From CAWCLK01 sp963796225 (GTDB lineage: Bacteria; Actinomycetota; Nitriliruptoria; Nitriliruptorales; Nitriliruptoraceae): 64,000 bases of DNA. Made by a program: the position numbers and the translations under genes. How positions within the stretch are numbered: position 1 is the first letter of the stretch; each line of letters begins with the position of its first letter. Location: NCBI GenBank assembly GCA_963796225.1, contig CAWCLK010000020.1, positions 62,001 to 126,000 on the forward strand, in the 5' to 3' direction. The notes under the pieces were generated by a model. The model worked only from the letters and a program-made list of their open reading frames with translations, made no database searches and had not been told where the DNA came from. Positions 35,984 through 48,448 of the stretch are shown here, piece after piece.

Positions 35984-36222
35984 TCGCCCGTCTCCGCCTC
36001 CGCGACCCCGCCGACGCACCCGATCGCCTGACCTGCGACCGGTGCACCGCCCGGTTCGACCCCCGACTGACGCGGGGCGACTGCCCCGTCTGTGGCGCCA
36101 CCGGTGACGCCGCCTTCGCCCGTACCACCGACGACGAGGACCGTCCCATCGCCCTGGCGGTGGCCGCCATGGCCGTCAACCTGCTCGTGTTCGGGCTGGT
36201 CGTCTGGGCCGTGCTCGGCTGA
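35980..36222 (+). CDS. zinc-ribbon protein with C-terminal membrane helix
   Basis: 80 residues. GTG at 35980 overlaps the upstream stop. LTCDRCTARF and GDCPVCGATGD supply two CxxC pairs of a zinc ribbon; residues 58-79 (IALAVAAMAVNLLVFGLVVWAV) form one membrane helix. Last gene of the transporter run. Role unknown. Confidence 0.7.
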   Translation: MIARLRLRDPADAPDRLTCDRCTARFDPRLTRGDCPVCGATGDAAFARTTDDEDRPIALAVAAMAVNLLVFGLVVWAVLG

Positions 36223-36297
36223 CGCCGAGCCCGGGTGCTTGTCGGATGGCCGCCCAGGGGCGACACTCCGACGTCATCGAGCTGGGGGCGAGCCAGC

Positions 36298-36759
36298 GTG
36301 TACGACCTGTTCAAGTTCATCCACATCGTCGCCGCGATCGTCTGGGTCGGGGCGGGCGTCACGTTCCAGATCCTGAACGCCCGCCTCGCGCGGGCGAACG
36401 ACCAGGCGGGGATCGCCGCGATGGCCAGCCAGGGCGAGTGGTTCGGCAAGGTCGTGTTCTCGACCGCGGCGGGGACGACGCTGGTCGCCGGGATCGTGAC
36501 CGTCCTGGCCAGCGACGGGGCGTGGAGCTTCGCCGAGCTGTGGGTCACGTGGGGCTTCGTCGGTGTCGCGCTGTCGATCGTCTTCGGCGCCGTGCTCAGC
36601 GAGCGCACCGCCAAGGAGCTCGCGGCCACGATCCAGACCTCCGGCCAGGACTCGCCCCAGGTCCCGGTGCTGCAGCGGCGCCTGGGCCTGTACGGCGGGA
36701 TCGACCTGCTGATCCTGGTCAGCGTCGTCGCTGCCATGGTCTTCAAGCCCGGGACATGA
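36298..36759 (+). CDS. DUF2269-like integral membrane protein
   Basis: 153 residues with four predicted helices. KFIHIVAAIVWVGAGVTFQIL contains the His and Trp of this family; GEWFGKVVFSTAAGTTLVAG and LWVTWGFVGVALSIVFG follow. Comparable proteins are predicted integral membrane proteins of unknown function. GTG start at 36298, 75 nt after the zinc-ribbon gene. Confidence 0.75.
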   Translation: MYDLFKFIHIVAAIVWVGAGVTFQILNARLARANDQAGIAAMASQGEWFGKVVFSTAAGTTLVAGIVTVLASDGAWSFAELWVTWGFVGVALSIVFGAVLSERTAKELAATIQTSGQDSPQVPVLQRRLGLYGGIDLLILVSVVAAMVFKPGT

Positions 36760-36834
36760 GTCCCGGACACCGGCAGAAGGGGACAACGGTCCCGTGCGCG
36801 ACGCGGCCTCAGGTCGTTCACTGTGGTGCCGACA

Positions 36835-36851
36835 GGTCCTACCGTAGGACC
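36835..36851. promoter_or_regulatory. 17-nt palindrome, candidate TetR-type operator
   Basis: GGTCCTAC-C-GTAGGACC: perfect 8-bp arms around one central base, 23 nt before the start of the small zinc-ribbon gene and about 380 nt before the TetR-family gene. Size and symmetry suit a TetR-family dimer. A weaker GGACC...GGTCC pair lies just upstream of the TetR gene near 37130. Confidence 0.5.
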
Positions 36852-36874
36852 GTCTCAGGGAGCACGAGCTCACG

Positions 36875-37063
36875 ATGAACTGCCCGGTCTGCGGTGCCGA
36901 GGGCGCGGACGACCAACCGGTCGGCCCCTCCGTCACCGTCTTCTGCTGTCCGGCCTGTGTCGCGGGCGTGCTGCGGTCCTTCGCCGGCCACGCCGAGCCA
37001 CCGCGCCGTCCGCGCCCCTCGGCCCCCTCCCCCGGGCCGGCCTGGTCCCCGTCGCACGCCTGA
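36875..37063 (+). CDS. small zinc-ribbon protein
   Basis: 62 residues. MNCPVCGAEGADD and VFCCPACVAGVL give two CxxC pairs; the C-terminal third is Pro/Ser/Arg-rich and probably disordered. GGGAG about 12 nt upstream of the ATG. Lies between a strong palindrome and the TetR gene, so it may be regulated by that repressor. Confidence 0.55.
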   Translation: MNCPVCGAEGADDQPVGPSVTVFCCPACVAGVLRSFAGHAEPPRRPRPSAPSPGPAWSPSHA

Positions 37064-37801
37064 TCGGGAGACCGGGGTCGCGCACCGGTGCCTCGAGGGG
37101 CACGGGGTAGCATCGCGGGTGATCCGTTCGGACCAGTCCGGTCCTGGCCGCACCACTGACGGTGCCGACCGCGACGCGCCCGGACCGACACCTGTTCTCT
37201 CCCCACGGCCCGCGACTCACGGATGGTGCGATGGCTGAGACGAAGGCACCCCGGCGCACCCGCGAGGAACAGCGGGCCCAGACCCGCGCCGACCTCCTGG
37301 ACGCCGCCGCCGAGGTGTTCGCGCGCAATGGCTACCACGGGACCTCGGTCGACATGGTCGCCGAGGCCGCTGGCTACACCAAGGGCGCGGTCTACTCGAA
37401 CTTCGAGTCCAAGGAGGAGCTCTTCCTCGCGCTGCTCGAAGCCCGGCTCGAGGACTCCCTCAGCTCCATGCAGGACGTGATGGACTCGGCGGAACCCGAG
37501 GACCGTCCCGAGGCCTTCGGCAGCCGGCGGGGCGAGATCTCCCAGTGGGAGCCCCAGTGGTTCATGCTCGAGGCCGAGTTCGAGCTGTACGCCGCCCGCA
37601 ACCCCGAGGTCCGTGACCGCGTCGCCGAGCGGCAGACCAAGACCCGGGGTGTCATCGAGGCGGCGCTGCGCCAGCACATCGACGACCTCGGTCTCAAGCC
37701 CGCCTACCCGGTCGAGGACCTCGCCAAGCTGATCGTCGCGGCGGGTGACGGCATGAGCCTCATGGCGCTGAACAACCCCGACAGCACGGACACCGGGGAC
37801 C

Positions 37802-39323
<1,522 letters not shown>

Positions 39324-39668
39324 GGCGCCTCCTGACGTCAACCGCGATGACCGCGGCACCGATGCCCCACGACGGGGCGACACGGACGTCAGGCAGTGCG
39401 CAACAGCGAGACTCGTTCACTCGACGACGAGGGAAGCGACGGGTGGCCACAGCACGGCGACCCGACACACGCCAGCCTGCCAGACCCCCATCCCACCGTC
39501 CAGCCCGAGGGTCGCCAACGCGCACACCGGACCCAGCGCAGCGGTCTCGGCGGCGTGGGGTTCGCGCAGCCCGACTCAAGCGGAGCGCAGGCGCCCCGGC
39601 GCCGAGCACCAAGCGGAGGGCGAAGCGGGCCCCGCGTCGTCGAGACCGCGATTGGCCGCCAACAGAGA
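39324..39668. other. gene-free stretch with extragenic repeats
   Basis: No convincing gene. GCGGTCTCG (39541-39549) and CGAGACCGC (39641-39649) form a 9-bp inverted repeat about 90 nt apart; inside, CAAGCGGAG occurs twice (near 39577 and 39610) in Ala/Arg-coding-like GC-rich sequence. The pattern resembles extragenic repetitive DNA. No promoter recognised for the ABC-F gene. Confidence 0.4.
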
Positions 39669-41087
39669 TCAGTGCGCGTGGAAGGGCAACCCCGCGCTGG
39701 ACTGGAACGCCTCTCCCATCAACTCGTACAGCGACGGGTGCGCGTGGGTGATGGCGGCGAGCTCCTCGGGCAGGGCGCCCCAGCTGGTGGCGAGCGTGCC
39801 CTCGGCGATGAGGTCGGTGGCGTGGGGGCCGACGACGTGGACGCCGAGGACCGCCCCGGTGGCGCCGGGGGCGACGCCGGGTCCGTCGGCGAGGCCGACG
39901 GTCTTGACGAACCCGTCGGAGCCGGCGAGCAGGCCCTTGGCGTTGCCGCGGAAGGAGGTGGTGGTGGCGACGACGGCGTCGTCGCCGTGCTGCTCGCGGG
40001 CCTGGGCCTCGGTGAGGCCGACGGAGGCGACCTCGGGGTGGCAGTAGGTGACGCGGGGCGTCTGGGCGTGGTCGACGGGGACGACGTGCTCGACGCCGGC
40101 GATGCGGTCGGCGACGACGAACCCCTCGGCGAAGGCGGCGTGGGCCAGCGCGAGGGTGGGACGCACGTCGCCGACGGCCCAGACGTGGTCGACCGACGTC
40201 GCCCCGTACTCGTCGGTGACGGCGAAGCCGCGGTCGTCGAGGATGCCGAGCTCGGCGGCGCCGGTGTCGGCGGTGTTGGGCCCACGGCCGATGGCGACGA
40301 GCACGACCTCGGCCTCGAGCTCGCGGACCTTGCCGTCGACCTCGACGGAAACCACGCCGACCTCGCCCCGCCGTTCGACGGACTGGACCATGGCGGAGGT
40401 GAGCACGTCGATGCCGCGCCGCTTGTAGGTGCGGCGGACGGTCTTGGAGACGTCGACGTCCTCGAGCGGCAGCACGCGGTCGAGCGCCTCGACCACCGTG
40501 ACGTCGGTGCCCATGGGGGCCCACATGGAGGCGAACTCCATGCCGATGGCCCCGGCGCCGATCACGATCGCGCGGGGCGGGGCCTGCGTGAACCACAGGG
40601 CCTGGTCGGAGGTCTGCACGACCTCGCCGTCCACCTCGACGCCGGGCAGCACCTTCGGCACCGACCCGGTGGCGAGCACGAGGTGGCGCCCCTCGACGGT
40701 GGAGGTCGTCCCGTCGGCCGCGGTGACCTCGACCGTGCCCGGTCCGGTGATGCGGCCACGTCCCTCGACCAGGGTGCAGCGCTGGGCGACCAGCCCCGAC
40801 AGGCCCTTGTACATGCTGTCGATCACACCCTGCCGGAACGCAGCCAGGCCGTCGCCGTCGACCCCGTCGAACGTCAGCTTCAGGCCGAGCACGTCGGCAC
40901 GGTGGACCTCCTCGAGGACCTCGGCGACGTGGAGGATCGCCTTCGAGGGGATGCAGCCGCGGTGCAGGCAGGTGCCCCCGACCTTGTCCTGCTCGACCAC
41001 GGCCACGTCCAGGCCACGGGCCGCGGCACGGAAGGCTGCGGCGTACCCGCCCGGGCCACCGCCCAGGACCACGACATCGTGCGTCAC
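39669..41087 (-). CDS. lpdA: dihydrolipoyl dehydrogenase (E3)
   Basis: 472 residues. FAD-binding VVLGGGPGGYAAAFRAA, redox disulfide GGTCLHRGCIPSKA, NAD-binding VIGAGAIGMEFASMW, second FAD site VWAVGDVRPTLALAH, and the dimer-interface base HAHPSLYE. Regenerates oxidised lipoyl groups on E2. GTG at 41087 is 12 nt after the E2 stop. It is one of the few uninterrupted genes of this complex in the window. Confidence 0.95.
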   Translation of the reverse strand: MTHDVVVLGGGPGGYAAAFRAAARGLDVAVVEQDKVGGTCLHRGCIPSKAILHVAEVLEEVHRADVLGLKLTFDGVDGDGLAAFRQGVIDSMYKGLSGLVAQRCTLVEGRGRITGPGTVEVTAADGTTSTVEGRHLVLATGSVPKVLPGVEVDGEVVQTSDQALWFTQAPPRAIVIGAGAIGMEFASMWAPMGTDVTVVEALDRVLPLEDVDVSKTVRRTYKRRGIDVLTSAMVQSVERRGEVGVVSVEVDGKVRELEAEVVLVAIGRGPNTADTGAAELGILDDRGFAVTDEYGATSVDHVWAVGDVRPTLALAHAAFAEGFVVADRIAGVEHVVPVDHAQTPRVTYCHPEVASVGLTEAQAREQHGDDAVVATTTSFRGNAKGLLAGSDGFVKTVGLADGPGVAPGATGAVLGVHVVGPHATDLIAEGTLATSWGALPEELAAITHAHPSLYELMGEAFQSSAGLPFHAH

Positions 41088-41098
41088 GGGAGGCTCCT

Positions 41099-42576
41099 TC
41101 AGGCGTGCAGCAGGATGCGGGCGGGCTGCTCGCACAGCTGGGCGACGTAGGTGACGAAGCGGCCGGCCTCGCCGCCGTCGCACACGCGGTGGTCGAACGC
41201 CAGCGTGAACCGTGCCACGCGACGCACCGCGAGCTGGCCGTCGACCACCCACGGACGTTCCCGGATCGCCCCGACGCCGAGGATGCCGACCTCGGGGGCG
41301 TTGATGATCGGGTTGCCGTCGTCGTTGCCGAACGAGCCGTAGTTGTCGACCGTGAACGTCCCGCCGGTCAGCTGCGCCGGGGTGGCCGACCCGTCACGGC
41401 AGGCGGCGGCGAGCTGTTCGGTCTCGGCGGCGATCTGCACCAGCGACTTGGCGTGCGCGTCCTTGACGTTGGGGACCATCAGCCCGCGGTCGGTGTCGAC
41501 CGCACAGCCGAGGTGGATGTGCTCGAGCAGCCGGATCTCGCCGGCGTCCTGGTCGTACACCGCATTGAGCGTCGGGAAGCGTCGCAGCGCCAGCACGGTC
41601 GCGCGCATCACCAGCGCGGTCGGCGAGATCCGCACGCCCAGCCCCTGGGACTCGGCCTCGGCGGTGAGGTCCCTGCGCAGGTCCCACAGGGCCGTGAGGT
41701 CCGCGTCGCGCGAGCACAGCGCGTGCGGGATGTCGCGGCGCGACGCCTCCATCTTGGCGATGATCCGCTTGCGGATGCCGGCGACCTTCTCGACCTCGCC
41801 GGGCGTGCGGCCCCGGAACCCCGGGACCGGCTTCTCGCCACCGGACGGGGCCTCGACCCCGACCAGCGCCTCGATGACCGAGGAGCGTCTCGTCGTGCCC
41901 TCGCCGGACGGGGCGGCGGCCGCGTGCGGCCGGCGCCTCCTCGCGCTGCGGTGGCCGGAGCCTGCTCGTCGACCATGCGGCGCGCGGCGGCCTTCCGGAC
42001 GTCGTCACGCGTGATGATCCCGCCGTCGCCCGAGCCCGGGGCGACCGCGGCCAGGTCCACGCCGAGGTCCTTGGCGAGCTTGCGCACCGGCGGCTTGGCC
42101 AGCACCTCGGCGGCCTCGGTGGGCGCCTCGGCCTCGGGGGCCGCAGCCGCGGCGGCCGCACCCCGTCGACGCCGGCGGCTGCCGCCCTCACGGTTGCCGT
42201 AGCCGACCAGCGGCTGCGGTTCGCTGTCGGCGTCCAGCCCGGTCGACGGCGTCGGGGTGTCGGGCGTGGCCTCGGTGTCCTCGAGGCTCGGCTGTTCGGC
42301 CTCACCGCCACCGGCAACCTCGCCGCCCTCGACCCCGATGTCGATGCGCACGAACGGCTTGCCGACCTCGAGCGTGTCACCGGGCTCTCCGAGCAGCTCG
42401 ACGACCTTCCCGGCGTAGGGGGACGGCACCTCGACCACGGCCTTGGCCGTCTCGATCGAGGCGACCTCCTGGTTCAGCTCGATCGTGTCGCCGACCGACA
42501 CGAGCCACTCGACGATCTCGCCCTCCTCGAGGCCTTCCCCGAGGTCGGGCAGCTTGAAGTCCTTGATGTCTGCCAC
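41099..42576 (-). CDS. 2-oxoacid dehydrogenase E2 acyltransferase (two frameshifts)
   Basis: About 491 residues. One lipoyl domain (residues 1-80) with the lipoyl Lys in IETAKAVVEVPSP, an Arg/Ala-rich linker, an E3/E1-binding domain (PPVRKLAKDLGVDLAAVAPG), and the catalytic domain ending in FTLAFDHRVCDGGEAGRFV, where the His and Asp act in acyl transfer. Two extra bases near 41945 and 41925 interrupt the linker after the binding domain. With E1 beta and alpha it forms either a pyruvate or a branched-chain oxoacid dehydrogenase; sequence alone does not settle which. Confidence 0.88.
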
Positions 42577-42586
42577 AGGTGAATCC

Positions 42587-43562
<976 letters not shown>

Positions 43563-43563
43563 C

Positions 43564-44686
43564 TCAGGCCCCCTCGCCACGTGCGTCGAGCTCGGCCTGC
43601 AGGATCGCGCGCTGGCGGTCGTACCGCCCCGCCGGGTCCACGTAGACGTGCTCGAACACCTCGAGCGGGTCACCGTGCGGCGCCTCGTAGATCTCGTCGC
43701 GCATGCGCGTCGCCTCGGCCTTCGACTCCTCGTCCACGCGCTGCTCGAGCTCCTCGTCCCACAGCCCGCGGTTGTCCAGGAAGAGCTTGAACCGGGCGAT
43801 CGGGTCGGTGGCCGCGGCGGCCTCGAGCTCCTCCTTGGTGCGGTAGCGCGTCGGGTCGTCGGAGGTGGTGTGCGCCTCCATGCGGTAGGTCAGCGCCTCG
43901 ATGAGCGCCGGGCCGTCGCCCCGCCGCGCCCGTTCGACGGCCTTCTTCGTGACCGCGTAGGTGGCGAGCACGTCGTTGCCGTCGCACCGGAACCCGGGCA
44001 TGCCGTACCCGACCGCCTTGTGCGCCAGCGTCGGGGCGGCGGTCTGCGACGACAGCGGCACCGAGATCGCGTACTGGTTGTTCTGGACGAAGAAGATGCA
44101 CGGGGCGTGGAACACCCCGGCGAAGTTCATCGCCTCGTGCGGGTCGCCCTCGGAGGTCGCCCCGTCACCGAAGTAGGCCATGACCACGATCGGGTTGCCG
44201 TCGAACTTGGCGCCCATCGCGAACCCGGCGGCGTGCAGGGCCTGCGTGCCGATCGGGATGCTGACAGCAGCGCGTACTGCTGCTCGTAGGGGTCGTGGTC
44301 GCTGAGCCACGTGCCGCGGAACAGGTGCAGCAGCTTGCCCGTGTCCACGCCCCGCGCGACCGCGGCGCCCATCTCGCGATAGGACGGGAACACCCAGTCC
44401 TTCTCGCCCAGCGCGTACGCCCCGCCGACCTGCGCCGCCTCCTGCCCGAGGCACGACGCGTACACGCCGAGCTGGCCCTGGCGCTGGAGGTTGATGGCCT
44501 CCTTGTCCACGCGCCGGGTGACGACCATGTGCCGGTACAGCGTGCGCAACTGCTCGTCCGACAGGTCGATCGGGTGGTCGGGATCCTCGTGGTAGGTGCC
44601 GTCCGCGTCGACCAGGTGCACCGGGTCGTCGGGGGGCAGCAGGGTCGAGGGGTCGACGACAGCTCGCCGGGGTCCCGCGTGCTCAC
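43564..44686 (-). CDS. 2-oxoacid dehydrogenase E1 alpha subunit (two frameshifts)
   Basis: About 373 residues, thiamine-diphosphate dependent. Seen: RVDKEAINLQRQGQLGVYAS, KDWVFPSYREMGAAVARG, the ThDP/Mg motif YFGDGATSEGDPHEAMNFA and NNQYAISVP, then YRMEAHTTSDDPTRYR, the phosphorylation-loop-like region of BCKDH/PDH alpha subunits. Breaks near 44658 (between the start and VDPSTLLPP) and 44268 (before VSIPIGTQAL). GTG at 44686 gives VSTRDPGEL. The BkdA-like length and motifs make a branched-chain substrate plausible, and leucine genes are nearby, but pyruvate is possible. Confidence 0.87.
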
Positions 44687-44952
44687 ATGGTGGTCGGACA
44701 CGTCGTTCGCTCCCGTCCGTCGCGTCCCGCCCGGGGTCACCGGTACCGGACGAGTCTCGAAGGTCACCGTCGCGGGGCGGGGTCCCCGCGCCCGGCCGGC
44801 TCGCAGTCAACCTAGTGGCGAGTCGCGTGCGCCGGGCGGTGATCGTCCGGGCACCGCACCGCCGAGGGGGACGTCCTCGTTTCGCCCGCCGACGCCCGCC
44901 CACCTCACTACGCTCACGCGCTGATGTCGTCGACGACGGGAGCCGCTCGACC

Positions 44953-45357
44953 ATGCGCATCGCGACCGGATTCCTCCAGTCCCCGGAGGGCAAGGCCGCC
45001 CTCGACGCGGCCGCCAACGAGGCCGAGGCCCGCGGGGCCCAGCTGCTCGTGGTCCACTCCATGAAGGGCGGCGAGCGCGACGAGCTCGAGCAGCTGCGCG
45101 CCTACGACGCCGCCTTCGAGCAGGCCACGAAGGCCCTCGACGACCGCGGCATCGACTACGAGGTCAAGCGGTACGTGCGGGGCGCGACCCCCGCCGAGGA
45201 CCTGCTGCAGTGCGCCGAGGACGAGGACGTCGACCTGCTGGTCATCGGCATCCGCCGCCGGTCACCGGTCGGCAAGCTGATCCTCGGGTCGAACTCGCAG
45301 GACATCATCCTGCAGGCATCCTGCCCGGTGCTCTGCGTCAAGCCGCACCACGAGTGA
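44953..45357 (+). CDS. universal stress protein (UspA domain)
   Basis: 134 residues, single UspA domain. LVIGIRRRSPVGKLILGSNS followed by QDIILQASCPVLCV contains the ATP-binding G-x2-G-x9-G(S) pattern. ATG at 44953. Divergent from the dehydrogenase operon with 266 nt between; CCGGTACCGG palindrome near 44740 lies in that gap. Confidence 0.9.
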   Translation: MRIATGFLQSPEGKAALDAAANEAEARGAQLLVVHSMKGGERDELEQLRAYDAAFEQATKALDDRGIDYEVKRYVRGATPAEDLLQCAEDEDVDLLVIGIRRRSPVGKLILGSNSQDIILQASCPVLCVKPHHE

Positions 45358-45388
45358 CGGGCCCGGGGCGCCCCATGCCCCGGACCCG
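45358..45388. terminator. bidirectional terminator hairpin
   Basis: CGGGCCCGGGGC pairs with GCCCCGGACCCG (one mismatch) around GCCCCAT, between the ends of the convergent universal stress protein and cupredoxin lipoprotein genes. Twelve-position stem, no U tract. Confidence 0.55.
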
Positions 45389-45405
45389 CCGTGTCCCCGC
45401 CCGTC

Positions 45406-46298
45406 CTACGACACGGTGAACTCCTGCGCCATGCCCAGTGCGGCGTGGGGCGTGCCGTCCTCGGCGCTGATGAAGCACATGATCCCGTAGGTCCCGGGAG
45501 TCAGGTCCGCGTTCAGGACCGCGGTCATCCCCGGGGCCGCCGTCGTCGAGTCGCCGACCTCCTCCTCGAGGAAGGCCTCGGGGTCCTCGCCGGCGGCCTC
45601 GGCCTCGAGCGCCTCCGCGAGGGTCGCGCCCTCCTTGAGCTTCACGACGAACATGAAGTGCGGCTCCTCCCCCTCGTTGGTCATCGTGAAGGCGGTCGGC
45701 CCGGCGGCGACGACGTCCGGCAGGGCGAACGCGTAGTCCGTGGCGGTCACGGCCACCTGCGCGGCGTCGGGATCGGCGAGGACCTCCGCCTCACCGCAGG
45801 ACTCGAGCGAGATCTGCCACGCCTCGGCGGCCGCGGCGCTGGCCGCCCCCAGGGTGCCGAACGCGGGTCCCGCGACGGCCTCGACGTCCTCGGCCCCGCC
45901 CTCGACCTCGTCGGCGGCCGAGCGCATGGCGTCGACGACGTCGGTCAGGGCCGCGAGGACCTCGTCGGTCCCGTCGGCCAGCTCGGACGGTGCCTCCATG
46001 GCCCCGACGTCCGTCACGAAGGCCTCGATGGCGTCGGCCCACCCGGAGAAGTAGCCGATGGCGTCCTCCGAGGTCTCCTCGGGGAACTGCTCCTCGAGGG
46101 CGCCGATCTGCTCGTTGGCCTCGGCGCAGCGTTCCTCGACCGCCGCGAGGTAGCCGTCGGCGCTGGCTGGCTCGACCGTGACGTCGCCCCCGTCGCCTCG
46201 TCGGTGGTGTCGCGGGTGTCGCCGCCGTCGGCGCACCCGGCCAACCCGAGTGTGGCCGCCAGTCCGGCGGCGAGGACGGTTCGTGTCACATGGCGCAT
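45406..46298 (-). CDS. lipoprotein with C-terminal cupredoxin-like domain (frameshifted)
   Basis: About 297 residues. Signal and lipobox MRHVTRTVLAAGLAATLGLAGC; one base seems missing near 46195 between TTDEA and GGDVTVEPASADG. A helical part of about 110 residues with Cys at both ends (EERCAEANEQ, SLESCGEAE) precedes a beta-sandwich domain (DYAFALPDVVAAGPTAF, EEPHFMFVVKL, GTYGIMCFISAEDGTPHAALGM) that has a cupredoxin-like His/Cys/His/Met set. Probably a surface copper or electron carrier. Function in this host unknown. Confidence 0.75.
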
Positions 46299-46470
46299 GT
46301 GCAGGTCTCCTGGTCCGGCATCCCCAGCCGGTCACGGCCAGCGTCGAGGGCCCCCGTCCCGGGGCCGTAACGGCGGGCCCGTGACGGTGCCGGAACGGTT
46401 CGGCACGGCCTCGACACGGCTCCTGCGGCCCTCACCGCGAGTAGGGTTCGCGACCGCGAAGGAGGGGCCC

Positions 46471-48448
46471 ATGGCGTCGATGTCCCGTCGTACGTTCCTG
46501 CGGGGAGCCACGGCCGCGTCGGCCGTCGCGCTGACGGGCGGCTGGGCGCGCCCCGGCCAGGCGTCCGCCCGCGCACGGACGCTGGCCGCCGCGATCGCGC
46601 CGGACGGCACGACGCTGGCCAGCACCGTGGGCCTCGACGGCAGCGGCGGCTATCGCCGGCTGACCGAGCTGCCCGGCTGGCCCATCGAGCTGCGCACCGA
46701 CCTGGCCGACCCGAAGCGCGGGCGCGAGGGCCGGCGCACGGCGCTGGCCACCATCGTCCACCTCACCGACATCCACGTCGTGGACACCCAGTCCCCCGCC
46801 CGGGTCGAGTTCCTCGACCGGTACGCAGACGAGCCGACGCAGCCGATCCCGTTCAGCAGCGCATGGCGCGCCCAGGAGACGCTGACCGCCCACATCGGCG
46901 ACGCCATGGTGCGACGACTCGCCGACCTCGGCGTGGGGCCGGTGACCGGCCGCCCCTTCGACGTGGCGGTCTCCACCGGGGACAACACCGACAACCAGCA
47001 GGCCAACGAGCTCGAGTGGTTCCTCACCCTGCTCGACGGCGGGGCGCTGCAGGCCAACAGCGGCGCGCCGGACCGGTACGAGGGCGTCCAGGACACCGAG
47101 CCGACCACGTTCGACGACCACTACTGGCACCCCGACGAGATCGGCGCGCTGGCCGGCGGGGCGCCCGACCGCTACAAGCGCCAGCTCGGCTTCCCCGACC
47201 TGCCCGGGCTGCTCGAGGCCGCCATCGCCCCGTTCGACGCCGCCGGGCTGCCGTGCCCGTGGTACTCGACCTACGGCAACCACGACGGGCTGCTGCAGGG
47301 CAACGCCCCCGCCGCGCCGCCGCTGCCGACGGTGGCCACGGGGCCGCTGAAGGTGATCGGGCTGCCTGCCGGGATGTCGCCCAACGACTTCGCGGTGGGC
47401 CTGGCCTCCGGGGACCCCGCGTTCCTTGCCGCCCTGGCGACGGCCCCCGCACGCACGGTGACGGCGGACCCCCTGCGCCACCCCGTGACCCCCTCGGCCT
47501 GGGCGTCCGCGCACCGGGTCGACCGGGGCGGGCCCGGCCCCGTCGGGCACGGCTTCGACCAGGACGCCGTGGACACCGGCATCCTCTACTACACCTTCGA
47601 CCTGTCCGACGACGTGCTCGGGCATCAGCCTCGACAGCGTCAACCGGGGCGGGTACGCGGACGGCTCCATCGGGCAGGCGCAGCTGGACTGGCTCGAGGA
47701 GCAGCTGGTCGCCGTCCACGGGCGCTACCTCGACCCCGACGGCAACGAGGTCGCCACGGGCAACGGCGACCGCCTGGTCGTGCTGTTCAGCCACCACACC
47801 ATCTCGACCATGGGCAACCCCTTCCCGGACCCGGCGATGCCGGACGACCGACGGGTGCTCGGCGACGAGGTCGTGGCCTTCCTGCACCGCTTCCCGAACG
47901 TGGTGGCCTGGGTCAACGGGCACACCCACGCCAACCGGGTCACCCCGTACCCCGACCCGTCCGGGCGCACCGGGGGGTTCTGGGAGCTCAACACCGCCGC
48001 CCACATCGACGCCCCGCAGCAGTCCCGCATCGTCGAGCTCGTCGACAACGCCGACGGGACGCTGTCGATCTTCGGCACCCTCGTGGACCACGGGGCGCCG
48101 GCCCGCGCCCCCCGCGACGACCTCAGCACCCTCGCGCTCGCCTCGCATGCCCGCGAGCTGGCGTACAACGACCCGCAGGCCGACCTGGCGCACGCGACCG
48201 GTGGCCCCACCGACCGCAACGTCGAGCTGCTGATCACGCGACCCTTCGACCGGTCGGCGTCACCGGCCTACCCGCCGGTGCCCACCGAGGAGCCCGCGCC
48301 GGCGCCGGTGCCCGCCCCCGCGCCGACCCTGCCGGCCACAGGAGGTCGGTCCGTGCCCGTGCTGGCCGGGGCCGCCGCGATCGGCGCGGCCGCCGCGTTG
48401 CGGGCTCGGGCGACGGCGCCGGCCGACGACCACACGCCCACGACGTGA
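46471..48448 (+). CDS. Tat-exported metallophosphoesterase with C-terminal LPATG (frameshifted)
   Basis: About 658 residues. Tat signal MSRRTFLRGATAASAVALTGG. Calcineurin-like motifs: LTDIHVVD, STGDNTDNQQANE, STYGNHDG, LFSHHTIST and WVNGHTHAN supply the two-metal site. One extra G in GGG near 47622 shifts the frame between DDVLG and ISLDSVNRGG. The C-terminus has a Pro/Ala stalk, then LPATGG, a hydrophobic stretch (SVPVLAGAAAIGAAAAL) and Arg, the order of a sortase signal, although the tail after it is long and acidic. A 181-nt overlap with the convergent membrane gene follows. Confidence 0.83.

Noticed and set aside
44739..44750. CCGGTACCGG palindrome upstream of the dehydrogenase operon
   Set aside because: Ten-bp palindromes of this composition are expected by chance in such GC-rich DNA.
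46360..46400. CGTAACGGCGGGCC as a third copy of the 33-nt motif
   Set aside because: Only the CGTAACG core matches; the rest and the spacing to the start differ.
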